Source: JBBROS01 sp038229135
Lineage (GTDB): Bacteria > Pseudomonadota > Alphaproteobacteria > Acetobacterales > Acetobacteraceae
DNA length: 64,000 bases
Direction of reading: 5' to 3'
Assembly: GCA_038229135.1 (NCBI GenBank)
Contig: JBBROS010000008.1
Coordinates: 1-64,000 of the forward strand
Shown here piece after piece: positions 7,977-16,132 of this stretch (position 1 is the first letter of the stretch; each line of letters begins with the position of its first letter). The notes below the pieces were generated by a model, which did not search any database, was not told the DNA's origin, and saw only the letters and a program-made list of their open reading frames with translations. The position numbers were made by a program, and so were the translations under genes.

Positions 7977-9383
7977 TCAACCCAGCCCCTCCGCCAGCAT
8001 CCGGCTGATCGGTGCCACCGCATCATGCGCCGCGCAATGCACCCGGTACAGCGCGTCCCGGTCCCGCTCAGGGGAAAACACCCGCGCAACCCGCACCATC
8101 GCCCCCTGCGCCGCGGCCAGCGACGCATGCGCGCCCAGCGCCGTCCACGCCACGATGCCCGCCCCCAGCAGCCCGGCCTCCTCCCCCTCCACCGTCGTCA
8201 CCGCCCGCCCCAGCACGTCCGCCTTCACCTGGCACCACGCCGGGCTGGAGGCCCCGCCACCGCCGAACCGCAGCTCCTGCGCCCGCCCCAACGCCGCCTC
8301 CGCCCGCTCCAGCACCACGCGGTTCAGGCACGCGACCCCCTCCAGCACCGCCCAGGCCAGGTCCCCCGCCCCATGCTCTGGCGCCAGCCCGAGCCAGGCG
8401 CCGCGCAACGCCGGGTCCCAGTACGGCGTCCGCTCCCCTCCGAGATACGGCAGGAACAGCACCGGCGCCGCCGCCCGGGGGGCCGCCAACAGCCGCTCCA
8501 ACCCGGCCCCTACCGCCTCTCCCGGCGCCAGCAACCCGGCGGTCCAGGCCGCCACGCCCCCGCCGGCGTTGCTCGGGCCGCCCAGATGGCAAATGCCTTC
8601 CCCCCACGCCGCCCCGAGCAGCCCCTCCGCCGCCCCCTCGCGCCGCGACAGCATACCCACCACCTCCGTCGTGCCCGAGAGCGCGTAGGCCACCCCGTCC
8701 CGCAGCGCCCCAAGCCCGAGCACGCTCGCCCACGCATCGTGCCCCGCCATGACCACCGGCCGCCCCTCGAGCTGCCCCAGCGCCCCCGGCAGCCCGGCCC
8801 GCACCCGCCCGACCATCCCCCCCGGCGCCACCAGCTCGGGCACCAGGTCCGGCAGCCCCAGCTGCGCCAGCAACGAAGGCGCCCCCTCCCCCGTCTTTGC
8901 CAGACACGCGACCAGCCGCGCCGCCGAGATCGGGTCCGTGCACACCCGACCGGTCAAACGAGCCGCCAGGTAATCCTTGGGGTCCAGCACCGCGCGAGCC
9001 CCCCCGAGCCGCCCTTCCCGCTCGAGCCACAGTAGCCGCGCCGCGGGATGGTAGGCGTTCAGCCGCGCCGCCTCCGGATGCTCCAGCGCCAGTCCGGCCA
9101 GCACCCCGGCAGCCCGCGCGTCCTCCGCCCCGATCGCCTCCCCCAGCGCCGCCCCGTCCGCCCCCAGCACCACCTGCGTCCGTGTCGCCCCGGTGACGCA
9201 CACCGCCGCCACCCCCTCCCCATCCTCGACCAGGCCCTGCAGCGCCGCCCACCACGCCTCCGGCCGCGCCTCCGCCCGCAGCCCCGGCCCGGCCCGCACA
9301 CGCCCCACCGCGCCATCCGCGCCCACGCGCGCCACCCGCAGGCTGCTCCCCCCCAGATCCACGGCCAGCACGCTCTCTCGCAT
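7977..9383 (-). CDS. FGGY-family carbohydrate kinase (xylulokinase-like)
   Basis: 468 residues from the ATG at 9383. The N-terminal VLAVDLGGSSLRVARV is the ATPase-fold phosphate loop; TGATRTQVV, AGHDAWASVLG and FLPYLGGERTPYWDP follow in the order seen in xylulokinases. The enzyme phosphorylates a ketopentose or related polyol after import. Being first in the (-) operon with the sugar importer and nucleoside hydrolase, it probably commits the released sugar to the pentose phosphate pathway. Substrate is not certain; ribulokinase or erythritol-type kinases share the fold. The divergent OsmC gene starts 83 bases away, so the gap must hold promoters for both. Confidence 0.88.
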   Translation of the reverse strand: MRESVLAVDLGGSSLRVARVGADGAVGRVRAGPGLRAEARPEAWWAALQGLVEDGEGVAAVCVTGATRTQVVLGADGAALGEAIGAEDARAAGVLAGLALEHPEAARLNAYHPAARLLWLEREGRLGGARAVLDPKDYLAARLTGRVCTDPISAARLVACLAKTGEGAPSLLAQLGLPDLVPELVAPGGMVGRVRAGLPGALGQLEGRPVVMAGHDAWASVLGLGALRDGVAYALSGTTEVVGMLSRREGAAEGLLGAAWGEGICHLGGPSNAGGGVAAWTAGLLAPGEAVGAGLERLLAAPRAAAPVLFLPYLGGERTPYWDPALRGAWLGLAPEHGAGDLAWAVLEGVACLNRVVLERAEAALGRAQELRFGGGGASSPAWCQVKADVLGRAVTTVEGEEAGLLGAGIVAWTALGAHASLAAAQGAMVRVARVFSPERDRDALYRVHCAAHDAVAPISRMLAEGLG

Positions 9384-9466
9384 GCGCCGAGCCTGCACCC
9401 CCCACCCCGGATTGCAACCCCGCGCCACCCCGTGCACGGTGCCCCGGGAAAAGCTTAGGAGCCTAC

Positions 9467-9877
9467 GTGTCCGGACCCTTCGTCTCCGCGACCACCACCC
9501 TCACCCAGGGCCGCTTCGTCATGGAGACGCTCGGCCACCCCTTCGTGGCCGACCAGGCCGCGCGCCATGGCGGACCCGGCGGGGCCGCCGGCGCCGCCGA
9601 GCTCTTCCTCGCCTCGCTCCTGGCCTGCGCCTTCGGCATCATGCAGCGCACCGCCCGCGAAGCCGCCCTGCCGCTCCTCCGCATCGAAGGCACCGCCGCC
9701 TACGCCCTGCACCCGGAGGACCGCACCCGCTTCGAGCACATCACCATGGCGTTCACCGTCCACGGCCTGCCGCAGCCCGAAGCCGACCGCCTCACCCAGG
9801 CCTTCCTCGACCAGTGCCCCATCTACAACACCGCCGCCCGCACCACCCCAACGCGCATCAGCACGGTGATCGGATGA
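9467..9877 (+). CDS. OsmC/Ohr-family protein
   Basis: 136 residues, GTG start with AGGAG six bases upstream. The LASLLACAFGIM segment holds the first conserved cysteine and CPIYNTAAR near the C-terminus holds the second; together these form the peroxidatic pair in OsmC/Ohr proteins, which reduce organic hydroperoxides. The stop overlaps the start of the flavin monooxygenase (ATGA). Association with a monooxygenase that could leak peroxide is plausible but inferred. Confidence 0.85.
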   Translation: MSGPFVSATTTLTQGRFVMETLGHPFVADQAARHGGPGGAAGAAELFLASLLACAFGIMQRTAREAALPLLRIEGTAAYALHPEDRTRFEHITMAFTVHGLPQPEADRLTQAFLDQCPIYNTAARTTPTRISTVIG

Positions 9878-11190
9878 TGCACCTCGCCGCCTTCGTCAGC
9901 GCCGGCCCGGTCAGCGGCACCCATGGCGGCTGGCGCCACCCGGCGGCCGACCGCAACCTGCTCGCCGCCAGCTACTACCAGGGCATCGCCCGCACCCTCG
10001 AGGCCGCCTGCTTCGACCTCATGTTCCTGGCCGACATCCTCGCCGTGCCGGACCGCCTGCACGACAGCATCGACAGCCAGCTCCGCTATGGCGCCCTCGG
10101 CGCCCTCCGGCTCGACCCGCTGCTCGTCCTCGCCGCCGTGGCGGGCAGCACCACCCATCTCGGCCTCGCCTGCACCGTCAGCACCACCTACTTCCCCCCC
10201 TTCCAGGTCGCCCGCGCGCTGGCAACGCTCGACCACCTTTCCGCCGGCCGCGCCGCCTGGAACATCGTCACCTCCTTCCAGCAGGCCGAGGCCCGCAATT
10301 TCGGCCTGGAGGACCACCTCTCCCGCGACGCCCGCTACGACCGCGCCGACGAGTTCGTGGCCGTCTGCGAAAAGCTCTGGGGCAGCTGGTCCGACGACGC
10401 CCTCGTGCTCGACCCGCACGCCCCCCTCTACGCCGACCCGGCCCGGGTCCGCCGCGTCGACCATGACGGCCCCTACTTCAAGGTCCGCGGCCCGCTCAAC
10501 GTCAGCCGGCCCCCGCAAGGCCGCCCCGTGTATGTCCAGGCCGGCGCCAGCGACCGCGGCCGGGACTTCGCCGCCCAGCACGCCGAAATCATCTTCATCA
10601 CGCCCCCCTCCATCGAAGCCGCCAACTCCGCCCGCGCCGACCTCCGCGCCCGTGCCGAACGCTTCGGCCGGGACCCGGACCAGCTGAAGATTCTCCCCGG
10701 CGTCTGCCCCGTCGCCGCCGAAACCCGCTCCATCGCCGAAGAGCGCCGCGCCCTGCTGCAATCCCTCTCCGAGCCCGAGGCCGGCCTCTCCACCCTCGCC
10801 TACCATCTGGACGCGGACCTCTCCCGGTTCCCGCAAGACGAGGTGCTGCCCGAAATGGACGTCTCCGGCGTCATGGGCCACTACAAGGAAGTGGCCGAAA
10901 TGACCCGCAAGACCGGCATGTCCCTCGCCACGCTCGGCCAGGCCTACGGCGCCGGCCGCCACGCCGCGGGCTTCACTGGAACCGGCGCCGACATCGCCGA
11001 CACCATGCAGCACTGGCACGAACAGGGCGCCTGCGACGGCTTCATGTTCCAGATGCCCTACCTCCCGGGCGGCGCCGAGGACGCCGCCCGCCTCATAATC
11101 CCCGAGCTCCAGGCAAGAGGCCTCTTCCGCAAACGCTACGAAGGCCCCACCCTCCGCCACCACCTGGGCCTGCCGCGGCCAGAAGCCTGA
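9874..11190 (+). CDS. FMNH2-dependent monooxygenase, NtaA/SnaA/DszA type
   Basis: A 438-residue luciferase-fold enzyme. The pattern GGWRHP, then ASYYQGIARTLEAACFDLMFLAD, GLACTVSTTYFPPFQVAR, SAGRAAWNIVTS and YVQAGASDRGRDFAA is that of nitrilotriacetate, pristinamycin and dibenzothiophene-sulfone monooxygenases. These two-component enzymes use reduced FMN from a separate reductase, which is not seen here, to cleave C-N or C-S bonds or oxidise amines. Two adjacent ATG codons (9874, 9877) are possible starts; the first overlaps the OsmC stop. The gene opens a (+) catabolic run with the Liv importer. Confidence 0.9.
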   Translation: MMHLAAFVSAGPVSGTHGGWRHPAADRNLLAASYYQGIARTLEAACFDLMFLADILAVPDRLHDSIDSQLRYGALGALRLDPLLVLAAVAGSTTHLGLACTVSTTYFPPFQVARALATLDHLSAGRAAWNIVTSFQQAEARNFGLEDHLSRDARYDRADEFVAVCEKLWGSWSDDALVLDPHAPLYADPARVRRVDHDGPYFKVRGPLNVSRPPQGRPVYVQAGASDRGRDFAAQHAEIIFITPPSIEAANSARADLRARAERFGRDPDQLKILPGVCPVAAETRSIAEERRALLQSLSEPEAGLSTLAYHLDADLSRFPQDEVLPEMDVSGVMGHYKEVAEMTRKTGMSLATLGQAYGAGRHAAGFTGTGADIADTMQHWHEQGACDGFMFQMPYLPGGAEDAARLIIPELQARGLFRKRYEGPTLRHHLGLPRPEA

Positions 11191-11194
11191 CCTG

Positions 11195-11235
11195 CCCCCT
11201 CTCCCCTCGCGGGAGAGGGCTGGGGAGAGGGGGCC
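11195..11235. repeat. Dispersed GC-rich palindromic repeat, family 1
   Basis: CCCTCTCCCC-TCGCGGGAGAGGG with a trailing GGGGAGAGGGGG arm, five bases after the monooxygenase stop and 40 bases before the binding protein gene. Confidence 0.8.
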
Positions 11236-11275
11236 GCAACGCCAGCCGAAACCACCTACGCAAAGGCACGAACCC

Positions 11276-12388
11276 ATGCGCTTCGCGACACTGCTCCTGG
11301 CTGCCACGCTCCCCATCCTGGGTCCCCGCTTCGCCCACGCCGCCGACCCCAGCATCCCCGTCCTCGTCCCCCTCACCGGCTTCCTCGCCGTCGAGGGCCG
11401 CAGCCAGCGCAACGGCGCCGTGCTCGCCCTCACCAACGCCCCGGCCGGGCTGCGTGTGAAGCACGACGTGAGCGACACCGGCACCTCCCCCGAGGTCGCG
11501 GTCAACGCCCTCGAGCGCGCCGTCGGCGACCGCGACACCATCGCCGTCGTGGCACCCATGCTCGGCACCCAGATGCTCGCCATGCTGCCCGTGGCGCTCG
11601 AGGCGAAGATGCCGCTCATCACCATGAGCGGCACGGCGGCCATCACGCAGAAGGGCAACCCCTACGTCTTCCGCTTCTTCCCCGATGACGGCGTGACGAA
11701 GCTCGCGCAGGTCCGCTACGCCCTCGAGGACCGCGGCTTCAAGCGCCCCGCGCTGATCACGCAAACCACCGCCTACGGCCAGTCCGGCCGCGAGGAGATC
11801 CTGAAGCTCATGAAGGCCCGCGGCGTGGAACCCGTCTATCAGGACGCGCTGGACGTGGCCGTCCGCGACATGACTCCCGTGCTCGCCAAGGCCCAGGCCG
11901 CCGGTGCCGACTCACTCATCCTGCACCTGCACGGAGGCCCCACGGCCCTGCTCGTGAAGGCCGCCACCGCCATGAACGTGAAGCTGCCCATCGTCGCCGG
12001 GTCGGGCCTGTCCCAGCCCCCCACCCTCGCGCTCCTCGAGCCCGGGGAGCTCACCGGCGCCTGCGCCGAAACCGGGTCCAGCCCCGTCAGCGCCGAGACC
12101 CCCGCCATGGCCGAGTTCGCCGACCGCTACCGCAAGGCCTTCAACCAGGACCCGGACGCCTTCGCGCTGGGCCAATACGACGGCACCATGATGGCCCTGG
12201 CCGCGATGGCCGCCGGCGCCCGCACGCCCGAGGCGCTCACCAAGGCCCTCTCCACCACCAGCTATCAAGGCCTCGCCATGACCTACAAGAGCAACGGCCG
12301 CGGCGACATGGCCCACGACGCCGTCATCATCTGCTTCGACGGCACCAGCCGCACCCCCAAGGTGGTCAAGCGCTACAACCAGCCGTGA
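11276..12388 (+). CDS. Branched-chain-type substrate-binding protein (LivK-like)
   Basis: 370 residues with a signal peptide ending near FAHAAD. VLVPLTGFLAVEGRSQRNGAVLAL and APMLGTQMLAMLPVALEAKMPLIT match the first lobe of type I periplasmic binding proteins of the Liv class, and FADRYRKAFNQDPDAFALGQYDG the second lobe. It serves the LivH, LivM-LivG and LivF products immediately downstream. Liv-class importers bind amino acids, amides, urea or aromatic acids, so the substrate is open; the neighbouring monooxygenase hints at a nitrogen- or sulfur-containing organic compound. Confidence 0.9.
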   Translation: MRFATLLLAATLPILGPRFAHAADPSIPVLVPLTGFLAVEGRSQRNGAVLALTNAPAGLRVKHDVSDTGTSPEVAVNALERAVGDRDTIAVVAPMLGTQMLAMLPVALEAKMPLITMSGTAAITQKGNPYVFRFFPDDGVTKLAQVRYALEDRGFKRPALITQTTAYGQSGREEILKLMKARGVEPVYQDALDVAVRDMTPVLAKAQAAGADSLILHLHGGPTALLVKAATAMNVKLPIVAGSGLSQPPTLALLEPGELTGACAETGSSPVSAETPAMAEFADRYRKAFNQDPDAFALGQYDGTMMALAAMAAGARTPEALTKALSTTSYQGLAMTYKSNGRGDMAHDAVIICFDGTSRTPKVVKRYNQP

Positions 12389-12401
12389 GAGCCGGACACT
12401 G

Positions 12402-12440
12402 CCCCCCTCCCCGCGCGGGAGGGGCCGGGGGACGGGGAGC
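12402..12440. repeat. Dispersed GC-rich palindromic repeat, family 1
   Basis: CCCCCCTCCCC-GCGCGGGAGGGG followed by GGGGGACGGGG, just after the binding-protein stop and before a family 2 element. Confidence 0.75.
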
Positions 12441-12470
12441 CACGAGCGCGAACCCGCCCCGCCCACACGC

Positions 12471-12559
12471 CGTCATCGCGAGCCGAAGCTGTCGCGATCC
12501 AGGAGCCGTCGAGAGCGGGCCTGTTGCCCCTGGATCGCCACGCTTCGCTCGCGATGACG
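12471..12559. repeat. Dispersed palindromic element, family 2 (13-bp terminal inverted repeats)
   Basis: An 89-base element with perfect ends CGTCATCGCGAGC and GCTCGCGATGACG and an inner inverted pair GCGATCCAGG / CCTGGATCGC. It closely resembles the element at 16003. Such elements are widespread in alphaproteobacterial intergenic DNA. It occupies most of the gap between livK-like and livH-like genes. Confidence 0.9.
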
Positions 12560-12569
12560 ATGCACCCCC

Positions 12570-13493
12570 ATGCTAGCCCTCCAACTCCTCTTCAACGCCA
12601 CCGCCCTCGGCGCCGCCTATGCGCTCGTCGCCCTCGGCTTCGTGCTCGTGCTCAACGCCACCGGGGCCGTCAACTTCGCCCAGGGGGAGCTCGTCATGGC
12701 CGGCGGCTTCGTGGCCCTGGCACTCGACCGCCTCCTCGCCCTCCCCGGCCTCGCCCTCCTTCCCCCGCTCCTGCTCATCATGGCGGCAATCGGCCTCGCG
12801 CTCGCCCTCCTCGCCTACTTCCCCATCCGGCGCCGCCCGGCCGACACCGTCTTCATCTCCACCATCGCCGTCGGCATCATCCTCGCCAACGGCGCCAACG
12901 CCCTGTTCGGCCCCGAGCAGCAAACCACCCCCGCCCTCGTCGGCACCGGCGCATGGCGCCCGGGGGGTTCGGAATCGGGCCTCGTCATCCCCTACCAGTC
13001 CGCCGCCACGATCCTCGTCGCCGCCGGGCTGATCATCGCGCTGCACCTCGTGTTCACCCGCACCCAGCTCGGCCGCCGCCTGCGCGCCACCGCGCAGGAC
13101 CGCGAGGTCGCGGCCGCCATCGGCATCCCCGTCGACCGCATGGTCGCGGCCACCTTCATGGTCGGCGCCGCCCTCGCCGGGGCCGCGGGCCTGCTCCTCA
13201 GCCGCAGCTTCTTCGTGAGCCCGACGGATGGCGGCAACTACATGCTCAAGGCCTACGTGGCGGTCACCATCGGCGGCTGGGGCAGCATCCCCGGGGCCGT
13301 GCTCGGCGCGCTGCTCATCGCCCTGTTCGAGGTGGCGTTCCCCGCCCTCCCGGCGCTCGTCCCGGCCCTCGGCCCCTATGGGACCGGCTTCAACCAGGTC
13401 TGGTCCACCATCGTGCTCGACGGGATCATCCTGCTGATCCTCTGGCGCCGGCCCCAGGGCCTGTTCGGCGAAGCGGTCCGCGTCCGCGCATGA
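12570..13493 (+). CDS. livH: Liv-type permease subunit 1 (LivH-like)
   Basis: 307 residues with about eight hydrophobic segments. The N-terminal LFNATALGAAYALVALGFVLV and NFAQGELVMAGGFVA are characteristic of LivH, as is the late GGWGSIPGAVLGALLIALFE segment. It forms half of the inner-membrane channel with the LivM part of the next protein. The ATG lies only ten bases after a family 2 repeat, so the ribosome site is partly made by repeat-adjacent sequence. Its stop overlaps the next start (ATGA). Confidence 0.92.
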   Translation: MLALQLLFNATALGAAYALVALGFVLVLNATGAVNFAQGELVMAGGFVALALDRLLALPGLALLPPLLLIMAAIGLALALLAYFPIRRRPADTVFISTIAVGIILANGANALFGPEQQTTPALVGTGAWRPGGSESGLVIPYQSAATILVAAGLIIALHLVFTRTQLGRRLRATAQDREVAAAIGIPVDRMVAATFMVGAALAGAAGLLLSRSFFVSPTDGGNYMLKAYVAVTIGGWGSIPGAVLGALLIALFEVAFPALPALVPALGPYGTGFNQVWSTIVLDGIILLILWRRPQGLFGEAVRVRA

Positions 13494-15283
13494 GGCACAC
13501 CCCCGCCACCCTCGTGAACTCTCTCGCGCTGGCCGGCCTCGCTGCCTACCTCGTCTGGTCCGGCGCCACCCAGCCCAACTACCCGCTCCGCGTCCTCTCC
13601 ATCGCCGGCATCTACGGCCTGCTCGCCCTCGGCTACCAGTTCATCTTCGGCCACGCCGGGGCGCTCGCTCTCAGCCAGGCCACCTTCATGGGCCTCGGCG
13701 CCTACGCCAGCGGCATCCTCGCGCTGCGCTACGGCCTGCCGTTCGACGTCGCCCTCCCCCTCTCCATCGGCGCGCCCGTCCTCCTCGCCGCCGTCGTCGC
13801 CGCGCCCGTGCTGCGCTTGCAAACCCACTACTTCGCCCTCGCCACCCTCATCATCAGCCAGGTCGCCCTCCTGGTCGCCGTCGAGTGGCAGTCGCTCACG
13901 GGCGGTGCCAACGGCCTCGGCGGCGTGCCGCCCATCCAGCTCCTCGGCACCCCCATCCGCGCCGGCTGGCCCCTGCTCGCGACCGTCTGGGGCTTCGTCG
14001 CTGCGGGCACGCTCCTCGCCTGGCAGCTCGGCCGCGGCCGCCTCGGCCAGGCCTGGGCCTGCATGCGCGCCGCCCCCGCCGCGGCCGCCTCCATCGGCAT
14101 CGACGCCGCCCGGCTCCGCTTCGTCGCCTTCCTGCTCAGCGCCGCCTACGCCGGGCTGGCGGGCTCGCTCTACGTCCACGCCCTCCGCGTCGTGTCGCCG
14201 GACGCCCTCGCCTTCCCCGTGGTGGTCACCTGCCTCACCATCGTGGTGGTCGGCTCCCGCCTCCGTCCCCTCGGCGCCCTCCTCGGCGCCGTGCTGATCG
14301 TCCAGCTCCCCGAGTGGTTCCGCGACCTCCGCGACTACTCACTCCTGGCCTATGGCTGCATCCTGCTCCTGGTCATCGTCCTCGCCCCCGCCGGCCTTCT
14401 CGGGACCCTCGAGGACTGGGCCGCCCGCCTCCTCCCCACTCCCACGCCGCCCACCCCCGCGCCCGAGGCCCCATCCCCTCGCACCACCCCGAATGCCCAA
14501 CGCCCCGTGCTCGAGATAAGAACCCTCTCCAGGCGCTTCGGCGGCGTCCAGGCGCTCGACGCGGTTTCCCTCACCGTCCGCCCCGGCGAGGCCCTCGGCC
14601 TCATCGGCCCCAACGGCTCGGGGAAGACGACCCTCGTGAACCTCGTCTCCGGCCTCTACACGCCGGACACGGGCACCGTCCGCCTCCACGGCACCGACAT
14701 CACCGCCCAGCCCACCTGGCGCCTCGCCCGAGCCGGCATCGCCCGCACCTTCCAGACGGTCGCCCTCGTCGACGACATGACGGCCCTCGACAACGTGGCG
14801 CTGGCCGTCGACGCCCCCGCCATCGGCCTGCTCGCCACCCTCCGCACCGGCGCCTCCGACCCCGCCCAAGCCACCGCCCGCGCGCAAGCCGCCCACCTCC
14901 TCGCCCGCATGGGCGCGTCCGACGCCGCCATGCAGCCGGCAGGCAGCCTCGCCTACGGCATCCGCCGCCGGGTCGAGATCGCCCGCGCCCTTGCCGCCCG
15001 CCCCACCCTGCTGCTGCTCGACGAGCCCGCCGCCGGCCTGAACGAAACGGAGCAGGCCGACCTCGCCGCCCGCCTCCGCGCCCTGCTCGAGGACGGCACC
15101 GCGCTCCTCGTCATCGAGCACAACATGGCCTTCCTCGCCCCCCTCGTGGACCGAATGGCCTGCCTCGACGCCGGCCGCCTCATCGCCGAGGGCCTGCCCG
15201 CCGCCGTCAAATCGGACCCGGCCGTCGTCGAGGCCTACCTCGGCACACCCGAACCCGCCCCCGCGCTTCAGATGACGCCATGA
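13490..15283 (+). CDS. Fused Liv permease-ATPase (LivM-LivG)
   Basis: One 597-residue frame holds both subunits. Residues 1 to about 305 are a LivM permease (GIYGLLALGYQFIFGHAGALALSQATF, LRLQTHYFALATL). A Pro/Thr-rich linker of about 30 residues follows, then a LivG ATPase from about residue 340: Walker A GPNGSGKTT near 372, Walker B LLLLDEPAAGL and IEHNM. The signature loop reads LAYGIRRRVEIARAL, in place of the more usual LSYGxQR. Start overlaps the LivH stop and end overlaps the LivF start. Fused LivM-LivG proteins occur in some alphaproteobacteria; the second Liv system in this window keeps them separate. Confidence 0.92.
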   Translation: MRHTPATLVNSLALAGLAAYLVWSGATQPNYPLRVLSIAGIYGLLALGYQFIFGHAGALALSQATFMGLGAYASGILALRYGLPFDVALPLSIGAPVLLAAVVAAPVLRLQTHYFALATLIISQVALLVAVEWQSLTGGANGLGGVPPIQLLGTPIRAGWPLLATVWGFVAAGTLLAWQLGRGRLGQAWACMRAAPAAAASIGIDAARLRFVAFLLSAAYAGLAGSLYVHALRVVSPDALAFPVVVTCLTIVVVGSRLRPLGALLGAVLIVQLPEWFRDLRDYSLLAYGCILLLVIVLAPAGLLGTLEDWAARLLPTPTPPTPAPEAPSPRTTPNAQRPVLEIRTLSRRFGGVQALDAVSLTVRPGEALGLIGPNGSGKTTLVNLVSGLYTPDTGTVRLHGTDITAQPTWRLARAGIARTFQTVALVDDMTALDNVALAVDAPAIGLLATLRTGASDPAQATARAQAAHLLARMGASDAAMQPAGSLAYGIRRRVEIARALAARPTLLLLDEPAAGLNETEQADLAARLRALLEDGTALLVIEHNMAFLAPLVDRMACLDAGRLIAEGLPAAVKSDPAVVEAYLGTPEPAPALQMTP

Positions 15284-15987
15284 CCGCCCTGCTCGAGATC
15301 GAGGACCTGCACATCCGCTACGGCGCCGTGACGGCCCTGCACGGCGTCTCGCTGCAGATCCACCCCGGCGAGGCCGTCGCCCTCCTGGGTGCCAACGGCG
15401 CCGGCAAGTCCACCCTGATGAAGGCCGTCATCGGCCTCCTCCGCCCCCACGCCGGCGCCATCCGCTTCGATGGCCGTAGCCTCGCCACCATGCGCCCCGA
15501 ACACCGCGCCCGCGCCGGCATCGGCTACTGCCCCGAAGGCCGCCGCACCTTTCCCGGCCTGCTCGTCCGCGAGAACCTGCTCGTCGCCTGCTGGGCCCCC
15601 GCCCCCGAGCGCGCCCGGCGGCTCGAAGCCGCCTACGCCCTCTTCCCCGCCCTCCGCACCAAGGCCGAGTCCCCCGCCTGGCAGCTCAGCGGCGGCCAGC
15701 AGCAGATGCTCGCCATCGCACGCTCGCTGATGGGCCAGCCCCGCCTGCTGCTGCTCGACGAACCCTCCCTCGGCCTCTCGCCTCTGCTCACGGACGAGGT
15801 CATCGCCCGCATCCCCGCCATCACCGCCACCGGCACCGCCGTGCTGCTCGCCGAGCAGAACGCCGCCAAGGCCCTCTCCGTCTGCGCCCGCGCCTGGGTG
15901 CTGCAAACCGGCCGCGTCGCCCTCCACGGCCCGGCCGCCGACCTCGCCTCCAGCCCCGAAATCCGCCGCGCCTTCCTCGGCGGCTGA
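15280..15987 (+). CDS. livF: Liv-type ATPase (LivF-like)
   Basis: 235 residues with Walker A GANGAGKSTLM, GYCPEGRRTFPGLLVRENL (a LivF hallmark), signature LSGGQQQMLAIARSL and Walker B LLLLDEPSLGLSP. It pairs with the LivG half of the preceding fusion to drive uptake. ATG at 15280 overlaps the stop of the fusion gene. A family 2 repeat starts 15 bases after its stop. Confidence 0.93.
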   Translation: MTALLEIEDLHIRYGAVTALHGVSLQIHPGEAVALLGANGAGKSTLMKAVIGLLRPHAGAIRFDGRSLATMRPEHRARAGIGYCPEGRRTFPGLLVRENLLVACWAPAPERARRLEAAYALFPALRTKAESPAWQLSGGQQQMLAIARSLMGQPRLLLLDEPSLGLSPLLTDEVIARIPAITATGTAVLLAEQNAAKALSVCARAWVLQTGRVALHGPAADLASSPEIRRAFLGG

Positions 15988-16002
15988 TGCGGCAGTTTCA
16001 AC

Positions 16003-16090
16003 CGTCATCGCGAGCGGAGCCTAGCGATCCAGGGGCCGCACAGAACAGGCCCGTCCGCCCTGGATCGCCACGCCTTCGGCTCGCGATGAC
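16003..16090. repeat. Dispersed palindromic element, family 2
   Basis: An 88-base copy of the element at 12471: it starts CGTCATCGCGAGCGGAGCC, ends GGCTCGCGATGAC, and has the inner pair GCGATCCAGGG / CCCTGGATCGC. It separates the Liv importer genes from the dehydrogenase gene. Confidence 0.9.
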
Positions 16091-16132
16091 AGTATGATCG
16101 AAGCACCCGATGCCTCGCCAGGAGACAAGCCC

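Noticed and set aside
12471..12559. Family 2 element considered as a tRNA or insertion sequence
   Set aside because: It has long inverted ends but no coding capacity, no anticodon arm pattern and no target duplication that I can see.
12524..13489. N-terminal extension of the LivM-LivG frame
   Set aside because: It is an out-of-frame reading of livH. The true start overlaps the livH stop at 13490.
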